From Nageia nagi (Eukaryota > Pinophyta), in NCBI GenBank assembly GCA_050084985.1, contig JBITNC010000001.1, positions 81,654,001 through 81,718,000 of the forward strand: a stretch of DNA of 64,000 nucleotides, written 5' to 3'. The notes below the pieces were generated by a model. It was not told the origin of the DNA. It was given only the letters and a program-made list of their open reading frames with translations, and searched no databases. The position numbers and the translations under genes are program-made. This document shows positions 22,453 through 33,576 of the stretch, piece by piece (positions within the stretch are counted from its first letter, which is position 1; each line of letters begins with the position of its first letter).

Positions 22453-22490
22453 GCCTCCCCTCTCAAATTGCTTTCCCTTAAGCAATGATG
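22453..22490 (-). other. Polypurine tract
   Basis: On the minus strand GAGAGGGGAGG lies directly beside the 3' LTR. It would prime plus-strand DNA synthesis and fixes the element's orientation. Confidence 0.7.
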
Positions 22491-22799
22491 GAAGACTGTA
22501 ACATATTGTCTTCAAAGAATCCTTCAATCCTAATAATAGTGGTCTATGAAGGTGGAATGCAACTTAAATACTCTTCATCTTTAATGGTATTATGATGTAA
22601 AGTTTTGAATCCTCATGTCTATGCATTAATGTAACTTGCAAATACTCTAGTTTTCTATAACTATCATACCACATTAGTTGCTCCATGTTGGTCCTAAGTA
22701 CACATGAATATGTATGTGTATCTACATAGATATGTCCCTATAAGAACCTCAATAAAATCATAGGTAAGTATAAATAAGTATATATCTTACTCTTTTAAT

Positions 22800-23275
22800 G
22801 AAACAATCTCCCCCAAAGCCTAATTTGGCATCCCAAGCTTGCCCATCACTCCATATGTGGCCCAATACTCCTCCACCTCCTAATGTGGGGTTCCAAATTG
22901 CTACCTAATCCAAAATTGATTGCATAAACTCTCTCAGGTCCAATGTGAGGATTGAATATCTCCTTATATCAATAATTCAATGCTCAAGCCCCTCCAAACT
23001 AAACATGGAAAATGTAGCCTCTCCAAGGCTCAACATGGAATTCTAAGACTCCCTGAAGCTCAAAGTGAGATGTCTAGCTTTCCCAAAGTCCAACATGAGG
23101 TGAAAATACCCTCCAAGTCTCAATGTATGATAGTTAATCTTCCAAGTACCCAATTTTAGGTGAATATATCCTCAAAGGATCAACATATGGTGCCTAACCC
23201 ATCCAAGGCTGAACATAAGGTTCTTGATTCCTCCAAGGTCTAATGTAGCGCATCCAAGCTCTTTGAAATGTAATA
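22800..23275 (-). repeat. Degenerate minisatellite, period about 31 bp
   Basis: At least eight diverged units carry a core like TCCAAGGCTCAACATGG (plus strand), followed by a variable 12 to 14 bases. Examples start near 23010, 23050, 23085, 23120, 23150, 23180 and 23210. It occupies the 3' untranslated region between protease and polypurine tract. Confidence 0.75.
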
Positions 23276-23473
23276 TGGCATATGGGAACTCCCTAATGAT
23301 CCTCTTCTCCTATTAGACTCCTTCCTCATCCAACATAGCCCTATATTCTTATTCTTCCTTCTTTTGGAACCACTTAATCACTTCTAATGCTTATTTTCCA
23401 CCTACAAATAATCATCTCTAATACACTACAATGTATGAGTCTTCCAATTGATCTCAAAACTCATGGTGAGTTT

Positions 23474-23830
23474 CTAATAATTGGTGTGGATTTCACCTAA
23501 ATTAAATATCCATTGCACTCCTAAAATTATATGAGAATTTTCCTTCAAGAGATAGACATAAAATTCCTCCCTCATTGTGCAACTTTGTAATCTCACTCCA
23601 AACCTCTCAACTATGTGGTCTATAAGTGTGAGCTTCTCATTGGCATTAGAAACTTTGAATTCTTTAGCTTCCAAGTTCATCTTTTCTACAAAGCATGCAT
23701 AGATGAATTTATGGGATTATGTTATATCAATTAGGACCATAACATCCTATCCTTTGCCTTTCCCAACCACCTTCAAGGTGAGGTACTTCATCACCCCATG
23801 TAGTGAAGCTATCATGATACCTAATGTGCC
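23474..23830 (-). pseudogene. Aspartic protease of the gag-protease element
   Basis: Minus-strand frame: GIMIASLHGVMKYLTLKVVG, VMVLIDIT then a stop (the active loop, Gly lost), and the open 23474-23680 stretch with HIILGVQWIFNLGEIHTNY, the end block of the gypsy protease. Stop codons interrupt it. Nothing like RT follows. Confidence 0.75.
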
Positions 23831-23899
23831 CTCTACTTATGGTATATCCTAATATAGAGTATCTACTCCAATTTCCATATATGAATCATGTGACTCATC

Positions 23900-25350
23900 A
23901 TCTAAAACCATATCTTTATAATGCACCTATCCCTTTCCTTCATAGTGATGCCCTGGCTCCCAATTCTTCTTGCAGTAGTACTTACCTTCCTCTCTCAACT
24001 TCCTCTGTGTAGCTACATCCAATTGGTTCATTCGAGGTGGAGGAAAAGGTTTTTCCTTGATAGGCCCTTAGTTTTCCAAAAAGAATTTTTTATGGTTTAT
24101 CCTTTATAATCTACCCTCTCTTTATGGATTTCACCATCAGATCAAGATCATATGCAACCTGAATAAAATCATCAAGGTTCTTGAGAGAGGACATCTTGAC
24201 CATCCCTTGTAGTGGTTTCATAAAACCCTCGATGAATAAGAATATCAATAGTTCCTTTAGAATATATTGGATCATTACTACAACCTTTTAAAATTTTGAT
24301 ACATACTCATCCACTTCTTCATATTTCCTTAATGATGTCATATCTTAGATGTAGTCATCCTCCTTCTTCTGATCTAACCTCTTGATCAACCATTAGGCAA
24401 ACTCATCGAAGGAGGTGATGAGTGAATAACCCTGGCTGATGACTCCATGTTGCCACCATTCTAGGGTATCACCCTAAAAATTAAAATATGTGAAATGAAT
24501 TGCATCCTCTTTCATCATGTTAGGGCTCAAAGTGAAATAAATCTTCAGCTAATGCGACCATGCTTTAGTTTTCATCTTCTTTCAATCATACATCTTTACT
24601 TGCATCTTATTGATTTTCTACTATAGGTCTCTCTTATCACCCCACAAGCTTCTAGGACTATGAAAACCATGTGAAATTCTCCCCTTCAACCCTAGGATTT
24701 CTAGGTAGCCATTAAAATTAACATCTCTCCTCAATCTTAGATCCAACATGGAATACTCCTTGAAAAACTTGATTGAGCACCAATGGGCTAGGAACCCTAT
24801 TCTTTATCTCTTTCCTATACTTCTTTACAAATATGGGTTTGGATGACTTTGTGATGAAAATATGCTCCTCCATCCCATCAACATTTTCTTCCAAATACCT
24901 CCCTAGGATATGGTTTTTACCCTAAGGTGCTCTATATGTATGGAATCTCAAAAACATGGGCTATGGATGCCCTATAGAACTATAATGAGTTAACTCTTGA
25001 TCTCTCAAACTATATGATATCCTCATTATCAACTCTTGATATGCACTATCCTCCTCCTGATGATCCTCTCTATCATCTCTTATAGTATGTGGGAGGGTAA
25101 CTTATCTCTCATGCTCCTCACAAACCATCATATGCCTATTCAACTACTGTCGCATAATGGTAATGGATTTGATCATGTTATGGATGGCTAAAATGATCTC
25201 ATTAAACTTTTTTAAGGGGTAGAATCTTGAATTAGGGTTTAAATCCTCCTTTTGTAGGTTCTTCATCTCTCCCTTGGTACCTATTCTTCCTATTCGAATG
25301 CTCCCTCATTTGATGTTTTATTTATCCATTATCATCGATCCTCCTCATCG
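23900..25350 (-). pseudogene. gag of the gag-protease element
   Basis: Minus-strand translation at 24150-24560 gives KAWSH, MMKEDAIHFTYFNF, GDTLEWWQHGVISQGYS, FDEFAXWLIKRLDQKKEDDY and LLIFLFIEGFMKPLQGMVKM, the Ty3/gypsy capsid (retrotransposon gag) fold region. The upstream part to 25350 is Pro/charged-rich with several stops and frame changes. No clear zinc knuckle was seen. Confidence 0.8.
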
Positions 25351-25481
25351 ATGGCTCTAGAAGATGTATCCTTAATATGTGACCTTTTGCTCTTCCTAAC
25401 AAATTCCATCTCTCTCCAAGTGCTAGATATAGTGTGGTAATAATGTACTATAGGTCTCATATAGAGGCTATCCAAATCCAA

Positions 25482-25493
25482 GCTTTAATAGCA
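25482..25493 (-). other. Degenerate primer binding site
   Basis: The minus strand reads TGCTATTAAAGC one base inside the 5' LTR end, 9 of 12 matches to TGGTATCAGAGC. It supports initiator tRNA-Met priming. Confidence 0.65.
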
Positions 25494-25494
25494 T

Positions 25495-26730
25495 TGTAAA
25501 AGATCCCAAATACAACTCAAGTACAAAATTAGCAATTTTGATTACAAGCACGCTAACATTAGGCCTAGGGCATCAATTACTAGCATATACCACACAATAT
25601 TACCATATTCTAAGCTAGGGAATTAATATTAAACATTCACAATACCAAAATGCTAACATTTGGTCAATACTAGAAATTATTAATTAACAACACTCCATAA
25701 TGCCAATGTATGGCTTACACATACATAATGAGACATACACACCAGAACATTGTAGACATGGATACATTAACAATATAATATAAGATCCAAAAGCCCAAGG
25801 ATTGTATATAAGATGTATAATGCTCAATAATACAATACCAGGCCCAATAGGATTAACATTGGCCTAAGGAACCAACTAGGTCATAGGTGAATGTCTCACT
25901 GCTTGATTGATAATGGAACCATGGGATAATACTACTCCCTCATAATTTGAATACTCTCCACTAAAGGAGCCCTCTTCAAACCATGGCTAACCATTGAAGG
26001 TAGAAGCTATACCTCAGAATAGCACCATATGGGAAAGGGTGTTGCACCAATGTCATATATGATTAATATCCCTTAGCCTAAAATCCCTCCTAGATGTTAC
26101 ACCTAGGGTATTTCTTAGTATCATTAAGTCTTGTTTCCATAGGATGATATTAAGAGATACATGTATAATCAGGTATATCCAACCATGAGACTCCAATGCC
26201 TCTTTATACACTCAACATTGGCTAGATCTCACCTAGGAGTCACCACCTATCTCCTTAATCCCAATGTTAGCCTCATGGGGGCCCAAAATGCCCAATGTGG
26301 ATGCCTAGGGGTTAGGTATACCAACATCAGGGCCTAGAGTGCATTATGTCCCAAAGTGGGGGTCTAAGAGTCTTGTGTATGCCCACATTGATTATGCATG
26401 GGGTATAGGTATCATGCTTGGCTAACATGGGGGTATGGGAGCCTCCCTAAGACTAGCACATGTATGTAGGTTCACATCCATCCATCTAAGTGTAATAATA
26501 GACCTTGGGATTCCCATAATCTAGATTGATATCTCCAAGTAGAACAATAACATCTAATCTAAGCTTGGGAGGAATTCATCCCACTTGGGGCTCATAGTGG
26601 GGTCCATTGACCCATGAAGTCTTCTATTCCAAGTTATATACATGAAAGTACAATGCAATAATAAATTATATTACAATAGGAACCCATTGGGTTTCACAAT
26701 TAATTACAAACATGCAAGGGGGACATCACA
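25495..26730 (-). repeat. 5' LTR of the gag-protease element
   Basis: 1236 bp. On the minus strand it opens TGTGATGTCCCCC and ends CTTTTACA. Similar along its length to 21272-22452. AGATC follows at 26731. Confidence 0.9.
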
Positions 26731-26830
26731 AGATCTTAAATATTTAATCAAGAAATTTAGAAGTCTTATTAAGTGGGGGGAATTTTAAAGAAATCCTTTA
26801 TTCTTAGGGACTAATAATAATTCAAGGCAA

Positions 26831-27165
26831 CTTGTTTAGTACTTAGGAAAAAATAGTACCTAGTTCTAGCCCTCTTAATGATAGGAATATGTCAAGTAAT
26901 ATAAGATGATATCATTTGGAGGAAACTCATTTGGTACTTGGGGAAAAATAGTACTTGGTTATAGCACTTTTTTCAATGGGAATGTATTGAGTTATATAAG
27001 CATGGCTTCATGTGTCATTTGAAGGTAACTTGTTTGGTACTTAGGGAAAAATAGCACCTAGTTCTAGCACTTTCAACTATAGAAGTGTGTTGAGTTTTAT
27101 AAGTAGGTCTCATTTTCCTCTTTGGTACTTAGGGAAAGTAATTAACCAGTACTAATACTTTCAAT
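26831..27165 (+). repeat. Tandem repeat, period about 95 to 100 bp, four copies
   Basis: Each unit carries TTTGGTACTTAGGGAAAAA, TAG-ACCTAGTTCTAGCAC and GTGTTGAGTTATATAAG-like segments. Unit starts fall near 26834, 26930, 27032 and 27121. Copies differ from each other at roughly one base in six. Confidence 0.8.
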
Positions 27166-27239
27166 AAATGGGAGTGTGATGATTTTTATAGAAACCTTAT
27201 TTCTTGGAGATCAAATCAATACCCTACGAGAGGTTTTAA

Positions 27240-27960
27240 TTTTCAACTTTAATTATTTATGATATTTAGTGATAATATATGAAATATATGCTATATGATG
27301 ATGATATATTTGTTGAAACTCAAACAAATATATAATGTATTTATTTTAACTTGATCTAGCAAAAATTAGAAGATGAAGTCTATGTTTTATGATGCAATCA
27401 TTTTTAATAAATATATATTATGTTGATTTCATCTTACAGCACTAATAATGTTATATGAGATGTTTAGAAAATAGCCTTAGCAATATTTAAGAGTAGATAT
27501 TAATGATTCATCATGATCTATCTTTTGTTTATTGATCCTTCAAGGAAAAAGTTTTATTTTCTATATTTGATAATAGATGAAATCTATATTGAATGATGAT
27601 GTCTTTGTTGAAAATCATACAAAGTTATATTTTGTTGATTTAATCTTGAGCTAATGATTTCATGATTATGGTAACAATAGATAAGTTATATGTTATTTGA
27701 TGATGTCTTCATTGAAATTCATACAAAGTTTTATTATGTTTATTTCATCTTAAACTCATCATGATATATGTAGTTTTTTCCTTTTCTAATATTTTATCAT
27801 GACTCCTTTTGTTTAGTAGTTTTATGATAATATAGTTGGTTAAAAATAGAGAGGAGAAAGCAATTATATATGAAATCTATGATGAATGATGAGCTATATT
27901 TTTTGTAGATTTATTTATTTAATATATATTGTAGGATACGTTTCTTTGCCTTATTTCCTT
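27240..27960 (+). repeat. Second degenerate repeat array in the same tail
   Basis: Recurring segments such as GATGATGTCTTTGTTGAAA, CATACAAAGTTATATTTTG and TTGATTTAATCTT appear near 27300, 27400, 27590, 27700 and 27880, at spacings of about 90 to 190 bp. Confidence 0.65.
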
Positions 27961-28124
27961 CTATTTTGGTTGGACCTTCATTGCAACTACCAATTCAAAG
28001 AGGGGGCATGATATATGGAGGAAACAAGGAAATTCAAGATACCATTATGAATAAATTAAGAGGAAGCATTATTTGATTTATAGATTTTACTTTGAGTTAT
28101 GTCTTGATTTCATCAAAGCATATT

Positions 28125-28361
28125 CAAAGGGGGAGCTATTAACACCTAAATTTGATTTTTATTTATTTAAAAAAATATATTTTATGTATCTAAGTAAATT
28201 AATTAATTTATTTTTATATTTTAGGATTATTTATTGAATTAAGAGAACTCCACTCCTTTCTATTCTTTTGATGGCAAGTCTAAAAGTGCTAGCTAAGTTG
28301 TCTTAGCTAATGGTGGAACTTCATATATAAAGGGAGGAAGGATGTGATGTAAAACATAACA
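28125..28361 (+). repeat. Polypurine tract and truncated 3' LTR
   Basis: CAAAGGGGGAGC at 28125-28136 precedes TATTAACACCTAAATTTG at 28137, a TG-to-TA variant of the family LTR start. A TATA-like TATATAAAGGG lies at 28324-28334. At 28362 it is interrupted by a CACTA-type terminus. Confidence 0.8.
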
Positions 28362-28610
28362 CTACAAGAAAATAGGCATCAGGCATAATGCTAGGCCCCA
28401 ATGCATTTAAAAAATAAAAAAAACCTTCCATGATATACCTAATGTTACCATCACCAAACATTGATGTTACCATTTTAATAAGACATAAAGTCATATATAT
28501 CGTTAGGACATATGATGGGAAATGCATTTGTTTTGTTTTTTTCATTAGAAATAACATCAATAATATCATCAAGAAATTTAAATTGAGAATATATAATTTT
28601 TTTTTGTATT
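28362..28610 (+). mobile_element. CACTA-type DNA transposon terminus
   Basis: CACTACAAGAAAATAGG at 28362 is the classic terminal sequence of plant CACTA (En/Spm-like) elements. It sits inside the LTR at 28137. The next 60 bases (GCATAATGCTAGGCCCCAATGC) could be a subterminal region. No matching right-hand end (TTTTCTTGTAGTG) was found in the window, so the extent to the right is unknown. Confidence 0.7.
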
Positions 28611-29309
28611 TAAAAATAATAATTTTGATTTTTTGTATTTTTTTTGTAATGATATTTTTGAATTTTTTTATATTAAATTTTTTAATTAAATTGAATGAAT
28701 TTTTAAATTAATTAATTCATTATAGTGGATTTTATTGATTATATTTAATTGAATTAAATAAATTTAATTGAATTGAAATAAATTAAATATTATTAATTTA
28801 ATGGAAGAAAAAATTTGAAACATGACATAATTTGTAAGCACATTAAAAACAAAATATGTAAACAATGTATAAAATGTAGAAGTCAAAAATATTTGTAAAT
28901 ATCAAAATTACATAGATGAAAATATATATAAATGTATGAAAATGTCTATAATGAACATGTACACTGATCACTATCATCAATACTATCATCTAATCTAGAA
29001 ACCCTCACTACCCTCATCACTATCCCCTACTCTATATCAATCACTATCATCATGCTCGATGCCATGATGTTCTTCCTCCAGCTTATTTGTATTCATTGCA
29101 ACCCCTTGATCAGCAAGCACTTCAAAAGAATCTTGTAAATGATAATTAAATAAATATTAGTAAACAATCAAAAATTAAAAATTATTTCATGAATATCAAA
29201 TCATAATTGATTAATAGCACATAAACTATTACAAATCAAAGATTTAATATTATTAGTGTGTTAAAAGAAAAAAATGGTATCAAATTATTTTAATTTAATT
29301 TTTTACTAA
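28611..29309. other. Very AT-rich stretch, possibly CACTA interior
   Basis: Mostly T- and A-runs with no long ORF. At 28960-29130 the minus strand reads as short acidic pieces (KLEEEHHGIEHDDSD, RLDDSIDDSD), which could be a remnant of a transposon protein tail. Not enough to name. Confidence 0.3.
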
Positions 29310-29640
29310 TGTATGTCAAAGTTTTAGTAACCTAATAAATCTAGAAGCTAAGTCAATTTTTTACTAACTTGATAAGTTTGACTTGAGTTAAAGTTTTAGC
29401 GACCTAAGTCTAACATAAATCAAATGTTTATTTACTTAAGTCTAATCTAAGTCATATTTCTACTAACCTAGCTAAGTAAAAATATTAATAAGTCAAAGTT
29501 TTCTAATCTAAGTGTAACATAAGTTAAATTTTTACTAACTTAAGCCTAACCTATATCAAATATGTACTAACCTAATTCATATTTTTAAGAAACTAATTCA
29601 TATTTTTATTAGCATAAGTCTAACCCTAAAACTTTAAATC
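29310..29640 (+). repeat. Degenerate repeat array of CTAACCTAAGTCAAAT-like units
   Basis: At least seven diverged copies of units like AAGTCTAACATAAATCAAAT and TTTTTACTAACTTAAG, spaced about 30 and 58 bp. It passes without a sharp boundary into the telomere-like tract. Confidence 0.7.
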
Positions 29641-29955
29641 CAAAAATTGTAATACCCTAAGCCCTTAAACCCTAAGCTCCTAAACCCTAAAACCCTTAAG
29701 CCCTTAAATCCTAAACCTTAAAACCCTTAAGCCCTTAAACTGTAAACCCTTAAGCCCTCAACTCTAAACCTTAAATCCTATAATCATAAATTCATAAACC
29801 CTTAAACCTTAAATTTGTAAACCTTGAATCCTAAAACCCTAGACAAAATCCTAAAAGCCCTAAACCTATAAACCCCTAAATTGTAAAAACCCTATACCCT
29901 AAAATCCTATACCTTAACCCCTAAACCCTTAAAATATTATACCCTAAACCCTTAA
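29640..29955 (+). repeat. Interstitial telomere-like repeat tract
   Basis: Dozens of degenerate CCCTAAA-type heptamers: CCCTAAGCCCTTAAACCC, AAACCCTAAAACCC, ATACCCTAAACCC and others over about 310 bp. The plant telomere repeat on this strand is CCCTAAA. Variants CCCTTAA and CCTTAAG are common, so it is old or a telomere-derived minisatellite. It ends against a copia LTR fragment at 29956. Confidence 0.85.
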
Positions 29956-31320
29956 ATATTTTTTTATATTTATTCCCTTAATGCTTTAAGGTATCTAAAG
30001 ATACATTAAGCATTAAGTGAATTTACATTAAAGAAAAATATTACACAATATTACATTAAAAATTCTAACACTATCCCTTATTGTAATATTAGGATAGAGC
30101 ATAGAGGAAGAAGAGAGAGTTCTCCTCCATAGAGATAAAAGTGGAGATGAGAAATTTTACATATTTGAGAATTAATCAAGATCTTGATTTGAGACTCACT
30201 ACTTTATCATTTAATAAAATAGACTGTAAAATGTATTCGATCAACATTAAGTTGACATGTGAGCCTCCATGAGCTTGCCCACTTGAAGTAAGTAACCTGC
30301 ATTCTCAAGATGAAACTTGCAAGCTACAATAAACTCATAAACAAGATTAGTTAGATGCATATATAAATATTCATATCAATCATAAGATAAATGAACTAAT
30401 TAATTCCATCTATAAATTGATCAATGATGCATTATAAGTCATCACAAATATGCCAAGCCGATACTCATAGTAACCTACTGTATATTAGAAAATATGTGTT
30501 GATCATCAAAAATAGAGTATATGCACATATGTATCCCTCACATATGGATAACCAAATAGTGCCAAAATGTACATATTGATTTCTCACATAGTGATAATAG
30601 AAACCAAAAATGTACCATGAGTTCCTCACATAGAACGAACTAACCACAAAGGTGTACATTAAGATCAACACTATATAACAAAATATCCTCCTAGGTATGA
30701 AGTTATCATCACAAACATGAATTCAAACTTCACTCCCCCTTGAGAAAAACTTTACTAACCATAAGAAACTTTTTAAGTGTGTACAACATAGTTTCTAAAG
30801 TGGTCTAGTGAATAAATCAAGAAAGTCAAAGTTAGATGAACATAGCTATAGTTATTTCATCAAGAATTTTCTCCTTAATATAATGTGCTTGGATTTATGG
30901 TACACTATAAGACATCACTAAGATGCCAAACCACTACTTATAGTCACTTAATGTATAATTAATATATATAAATAAAGCAAAGTTCTCAATAACTTTATTA
31001 AGAAGGAAATAGTTATAATATATATGGATTCGACAAGAATTCAACCTTTACTCCCTCTTTGAGGGAAACTTCACTAACCCAATAGAATCGCTAAGCTTGC
31101 AAAACTAGGCTCGAGAAAGGGGCTTGGTGAACAAATCAATAGAGTTTAGGATTGATAGACAATACTACAAGTGTTGAAGACCATCTAGAACCTTCTTTCT
31201 AATAAAGTGGGCTTCAATTTCTATGTGCTTTATTCTCTAATGGAAAATAAGATTCTTTTCCAAAGCAATAGTTGATTGATTATGTGAAGAAATTTGAGAT
31301 GGATGAACTTGCTCCTACTC
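29956..31320 (-). mobile_element. Copia 3' fragment, minus strand
   Basis: Reverse complement of the 3' part of the copia element at 33340-34750: RNase H end, long 3' untranslated region, polypurine tract and the first ~110 bp of an LTR. The LTR starts TGTTAGAATTTTTAATG on the minus strand (about 30068) after GGGATAG and is cut at 29956. Similarity to the plus copy is roughly 80 percent by eye over 1.35 kb. Only 240 bp separate it from the start of the plus-strand copy's recognised coding region. Confidence 0.85.
30465..30671 (-). CDS. Small hydrophobic ORF in copia 3' untranslated region (68 codons)
   Basis: Encodes an aromatic, hydrophobic peptide beginning MLILMYTFVVSSFYVRNSWY and containing two YVRN repeats. 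The plus-strand sister copy at 33983-34192 keeps an open frame of 69 codons, similar throughout, with one added codon. Nearby copia coding regions are full of stops, so retention in both copies is unusual. No family is recognised. It may be chance, since the underlying DNA is an internal ~50 bp repeat. Confidence 0.3.
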   Translation of the reverse strand: MLILMYTFVVSSFYVRNSWYIFGFYYHYVRNQYVHFGTIWLSICEGYICAYTLFLMINTYFLIYSRLL

Positions 31321-31562
31321 AATTTCTTTCATACCTAATTTCTTTCCATTTTTAAAAATTGTAATTAAAATTAATATTTTTTTAATATTTCTACACTAAA
31401 TATTAATGTTGAAAATTGTAAATTTAAGCTACAATGACACATTATAGCTATACAATATATAAATTTACTTAAAAAGTGACTAACAAAATAATTTTGGTAA
31501 AGTATGTATAGCAATAATGTAAAAATTGAAATAATATGTTAGTATAACCAAAAACATGGAAA
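31321..31562. other. AT-rich spacer between inverted copia fragments
   Basis: No coding signature or known repeat. It lies between the two oppositely oriented copia copies. Confidence 0.5.
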
Positions 31563-32060
31563 GATGTATGTTGGGAGATCTTCTTAGCTTTTTATGGAGT
31601 GAAGCTATAAATACTACAATCTACATCTTAAACAAGTATCCTATGAAAGCAATTGAAGGCAAAAATCCATATTAGGTATGGATAGGAAAGAAACCTAACA
31701 TTTCTTACTTTAGAGTCTTTGGTTGTGATTCTTATGCCTTTGTTGTTCCTAAGAAAAGAAAGAAGTTGGATAAGTGATTTGAAAAGTGCATCTTTATGGG
31801 CTATAAAAATCAACATAAAGGCTACAAGATCTATCTACCTTCCTCCTAAGTAGTCTTTGTGTCAATGGATGTAAATTTCAATGAACTTCTTGAAGAATGT
31901 GCTTCTTGTGAAAACCTATATGAGATTGATGATTCTTCTATTACACCTAACTAGATGCATGTCAGTGTGAATATGTCACCTAAGAGATAAAACTCTTTAA
32001 CACAAAGGATAACTAGAAGTATGACAATTAATAAATCCTTATTTACCAAAATTTATAGTA
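31563..32060 (+). pseudogene. Copia integrase C-terminal part
   Basis: The frame gives LLSFLWSEAINTTIYILNKY, KKPNISYFRVFGCDSYAFV, KKLDKXFEKCIFMGYKNQ and KGYKIY, the conserved region after the catalytic core of copia integrase. Stops at several positions. Confidence 0.85.
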
Positions 32061-32079
32061 AGAATGAGCCCTCATCCTT

Positions 32080-33010
32080 AAAAGAAGCTTCAAAGCATGA
32101 GTGTTGGATGAATGCAATGAATGTGAAGTATGAGGCTCTAATGAAAAATCAAACTTGAGATTTGATTCCTTATCTAAATGAATGAAGTATGATTGGTAAT
32201 AAATGGATCTAAAAGGTCAAATATAATTCAATTGGTGAGGTTAAGAAATACAAACAAAGGTTAGTAGCCAAGGGTTTCACTTAAAACTATGGATTTGATT
32301 ATGAGAAAACCTTTTCTCTAGTGGAAAAGATGCCTACTATCAGGGTGATCCTTGCTCTCTTAGCAGCTCAAGGATGGAAAGTTTTTCAACTTGACATCAA
32401 GAGTGCTTTTCTCAATGGTGAATTAGATGTAGAAATCCACATGAGCCAACCAAAAGGGTTTTTTTATGAAAGGAAAAGAATAATTTATTTGCAAGCTAAA
32501 GAAGTATTTGTATGGATTTAAGTAAGCACCTTGATCCTAGTACAAAAAGATTTTAGGATACTTTGAGGATATTGGTTTTTCTAAATGCTTCTTTGACACT
32601 GATATATTTATGTACTCAACCAAGGATAAGACTAGATCTTGATTCTTCTCTATGTGAATGATTTGTTAATTACATGGAATAATATAGTCCTCATATAAGA
32701 GTACATATCCAAACTCAAGCAAACTTTTGAAATAACAGACCTTGGTCTATTGCACTACTACCTTGGTATACAAGTGTACCAATACAAGGATTGTACTTAC
32801 CTTAGTCAATCCAAATATATCTCAGATATCTTGCAAACATTTAGAATAGAGGAGTGCAAATCTACTACAATCCCAATCTCTCCTAGAATCTTTGTCTTAG
32901 TTCCAACTCTCATTTGGTAGATGCTATGGCTTACAGGAAAATAATTGGTAGTCTTCTTTATTTGACTATATATAGGCCATATATTACCTTTTCCATGAAT
33001 TTTATGGTTT
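32080..33010 (+). pseudogene. Copia reverse transcriptase, active site mutated
   Basis: Blocks in order: KHECWMNAMNVKYEALMKNQ, KVKYNSIGEVKKYKQRLVAKGF, and the open 32321-32521 frame with VILALLAAQGWKVFQLDIKSAFLNGELD. The YVDD box at 32651-32662 reads YVND, an Asp-to-Asn change (GAT to AAT) that should abolish activity. Then FEITDLGLLHYYLGIQV and SIGS-like end blocks with frameshifts. Confidence 0.85.
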
Positions 33011-33059
33011 TGTTTATGTAAAATCTATATGTTGAGCACCTCAATGATGTTAAGCAAAT

Positions 33060-33576
33060 TTTGTAGTATGTTGCAGGCACTAAGGATCTTGCTTTCAAGT
33101 ATGACAAGTTACCCTTATTTATTATTTTAGGATTCTTAGATTTTGACTATGGGGGGGATAGAGATAACAAAATATCAACCTCTACTTATGTGTTTAAAAT
33201 TAGCTTAGGTGCTATCTATTGGGATTCCAATAAATAACCTCCTATAGTTCTCTCCACCATAGAGGTTGAATATTGTGCAATGTCAGTTGTAGCCTAGGAA
33301 GCCATTTGGTAAAGGCATCTTCTAGAAAAAATTGGGTATGAACAAGTTTGTCCATCTCAAATTTCTTCAAATAATCAATTATCTATTGCTTTAGAAAATA
33401 ATCTTATTTTCCATTAGAGAAAAAAGCATGTAGAAATTGAAGCCTACTTTATTAGGAAGAAGGTTTTGGATGGTCTTCTACACTTGTAGTATTGTCCATC
33501 AATCCTAAACTCTACTAATTTATTCACCAAGCCTCTTCTTGAAGCCCAATTATACAAGCTTAGGGATTCTATTGGG
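33060..33576 (+). pseudogene. Copia RNase H domain
   Basis: The frame shows STIEVEYCAMSVVA, EAIWXRHLLEKIGYEQ, KKHVEIEAYFIRKKVLDGLL and STNLFTKPLLEAQLYKLRD, the C-terminal half of copia RNase H. Stops interrupt it. Confidence 0.8.

Larger units (their letters stand above)
21272..26730 (-). mobile_element. Non-autonomous gag-protease LTR retrotransposon (TR-GAG type)
   Basis: A complete 5.46 kb element on the minus strand: 1.24 kb 5' LTR (right), initiator tRNA-Met-like primer site, gag, protease, a minisatellite, a purine tract and a 1.18 kb 3' LTR (left). It has no RT, RNase H or integrase: only about 0.6 kb of non-pol sequence plus the minisatellite lies between the protease end and the 3' LTR. 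Flanked by AGATC duplications. Such elements depend on enzymes from autonomous relatives. LTRs differ by about 15 percent by eye, so it is old. Confidence 0.85.
21267..26735. other. Target-site duplication AGATC flanking the inserted element
   Basis: AGATC occurs at 21267-21271 and at 26731-26735, immediately outside the two LTR ends. A 5 bp duplication is standard for LTR retrotransposon integration, and it fixes the ends of the element at 21272 and 26730. Confidence 0.9.
26736..28361 (+). mobile_element. 3' tail and 3' LTR of a plus-strand Tat-type element
   Basis: Non-coding tail made largely of tandem repeats (listed separately), then a polypurine tract and an LTR start at 28137. The coding part of this element is not in the window. 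Confidence 0.65.

Noticed and set aside
27990-28015. CAAAGAGGGGGCATGATA, a possible second polypurine tract
   Set aside because: The sequence after it does not match any LTR start in the window; the tract at 28125 with a matching LTR is preferred.
33478-33496. CACTTGTAGTATTG as the right end of the CACTA element
   Set aside because: It is part of the copia RNase H coding region and also occurs inverted in the other copia copy.
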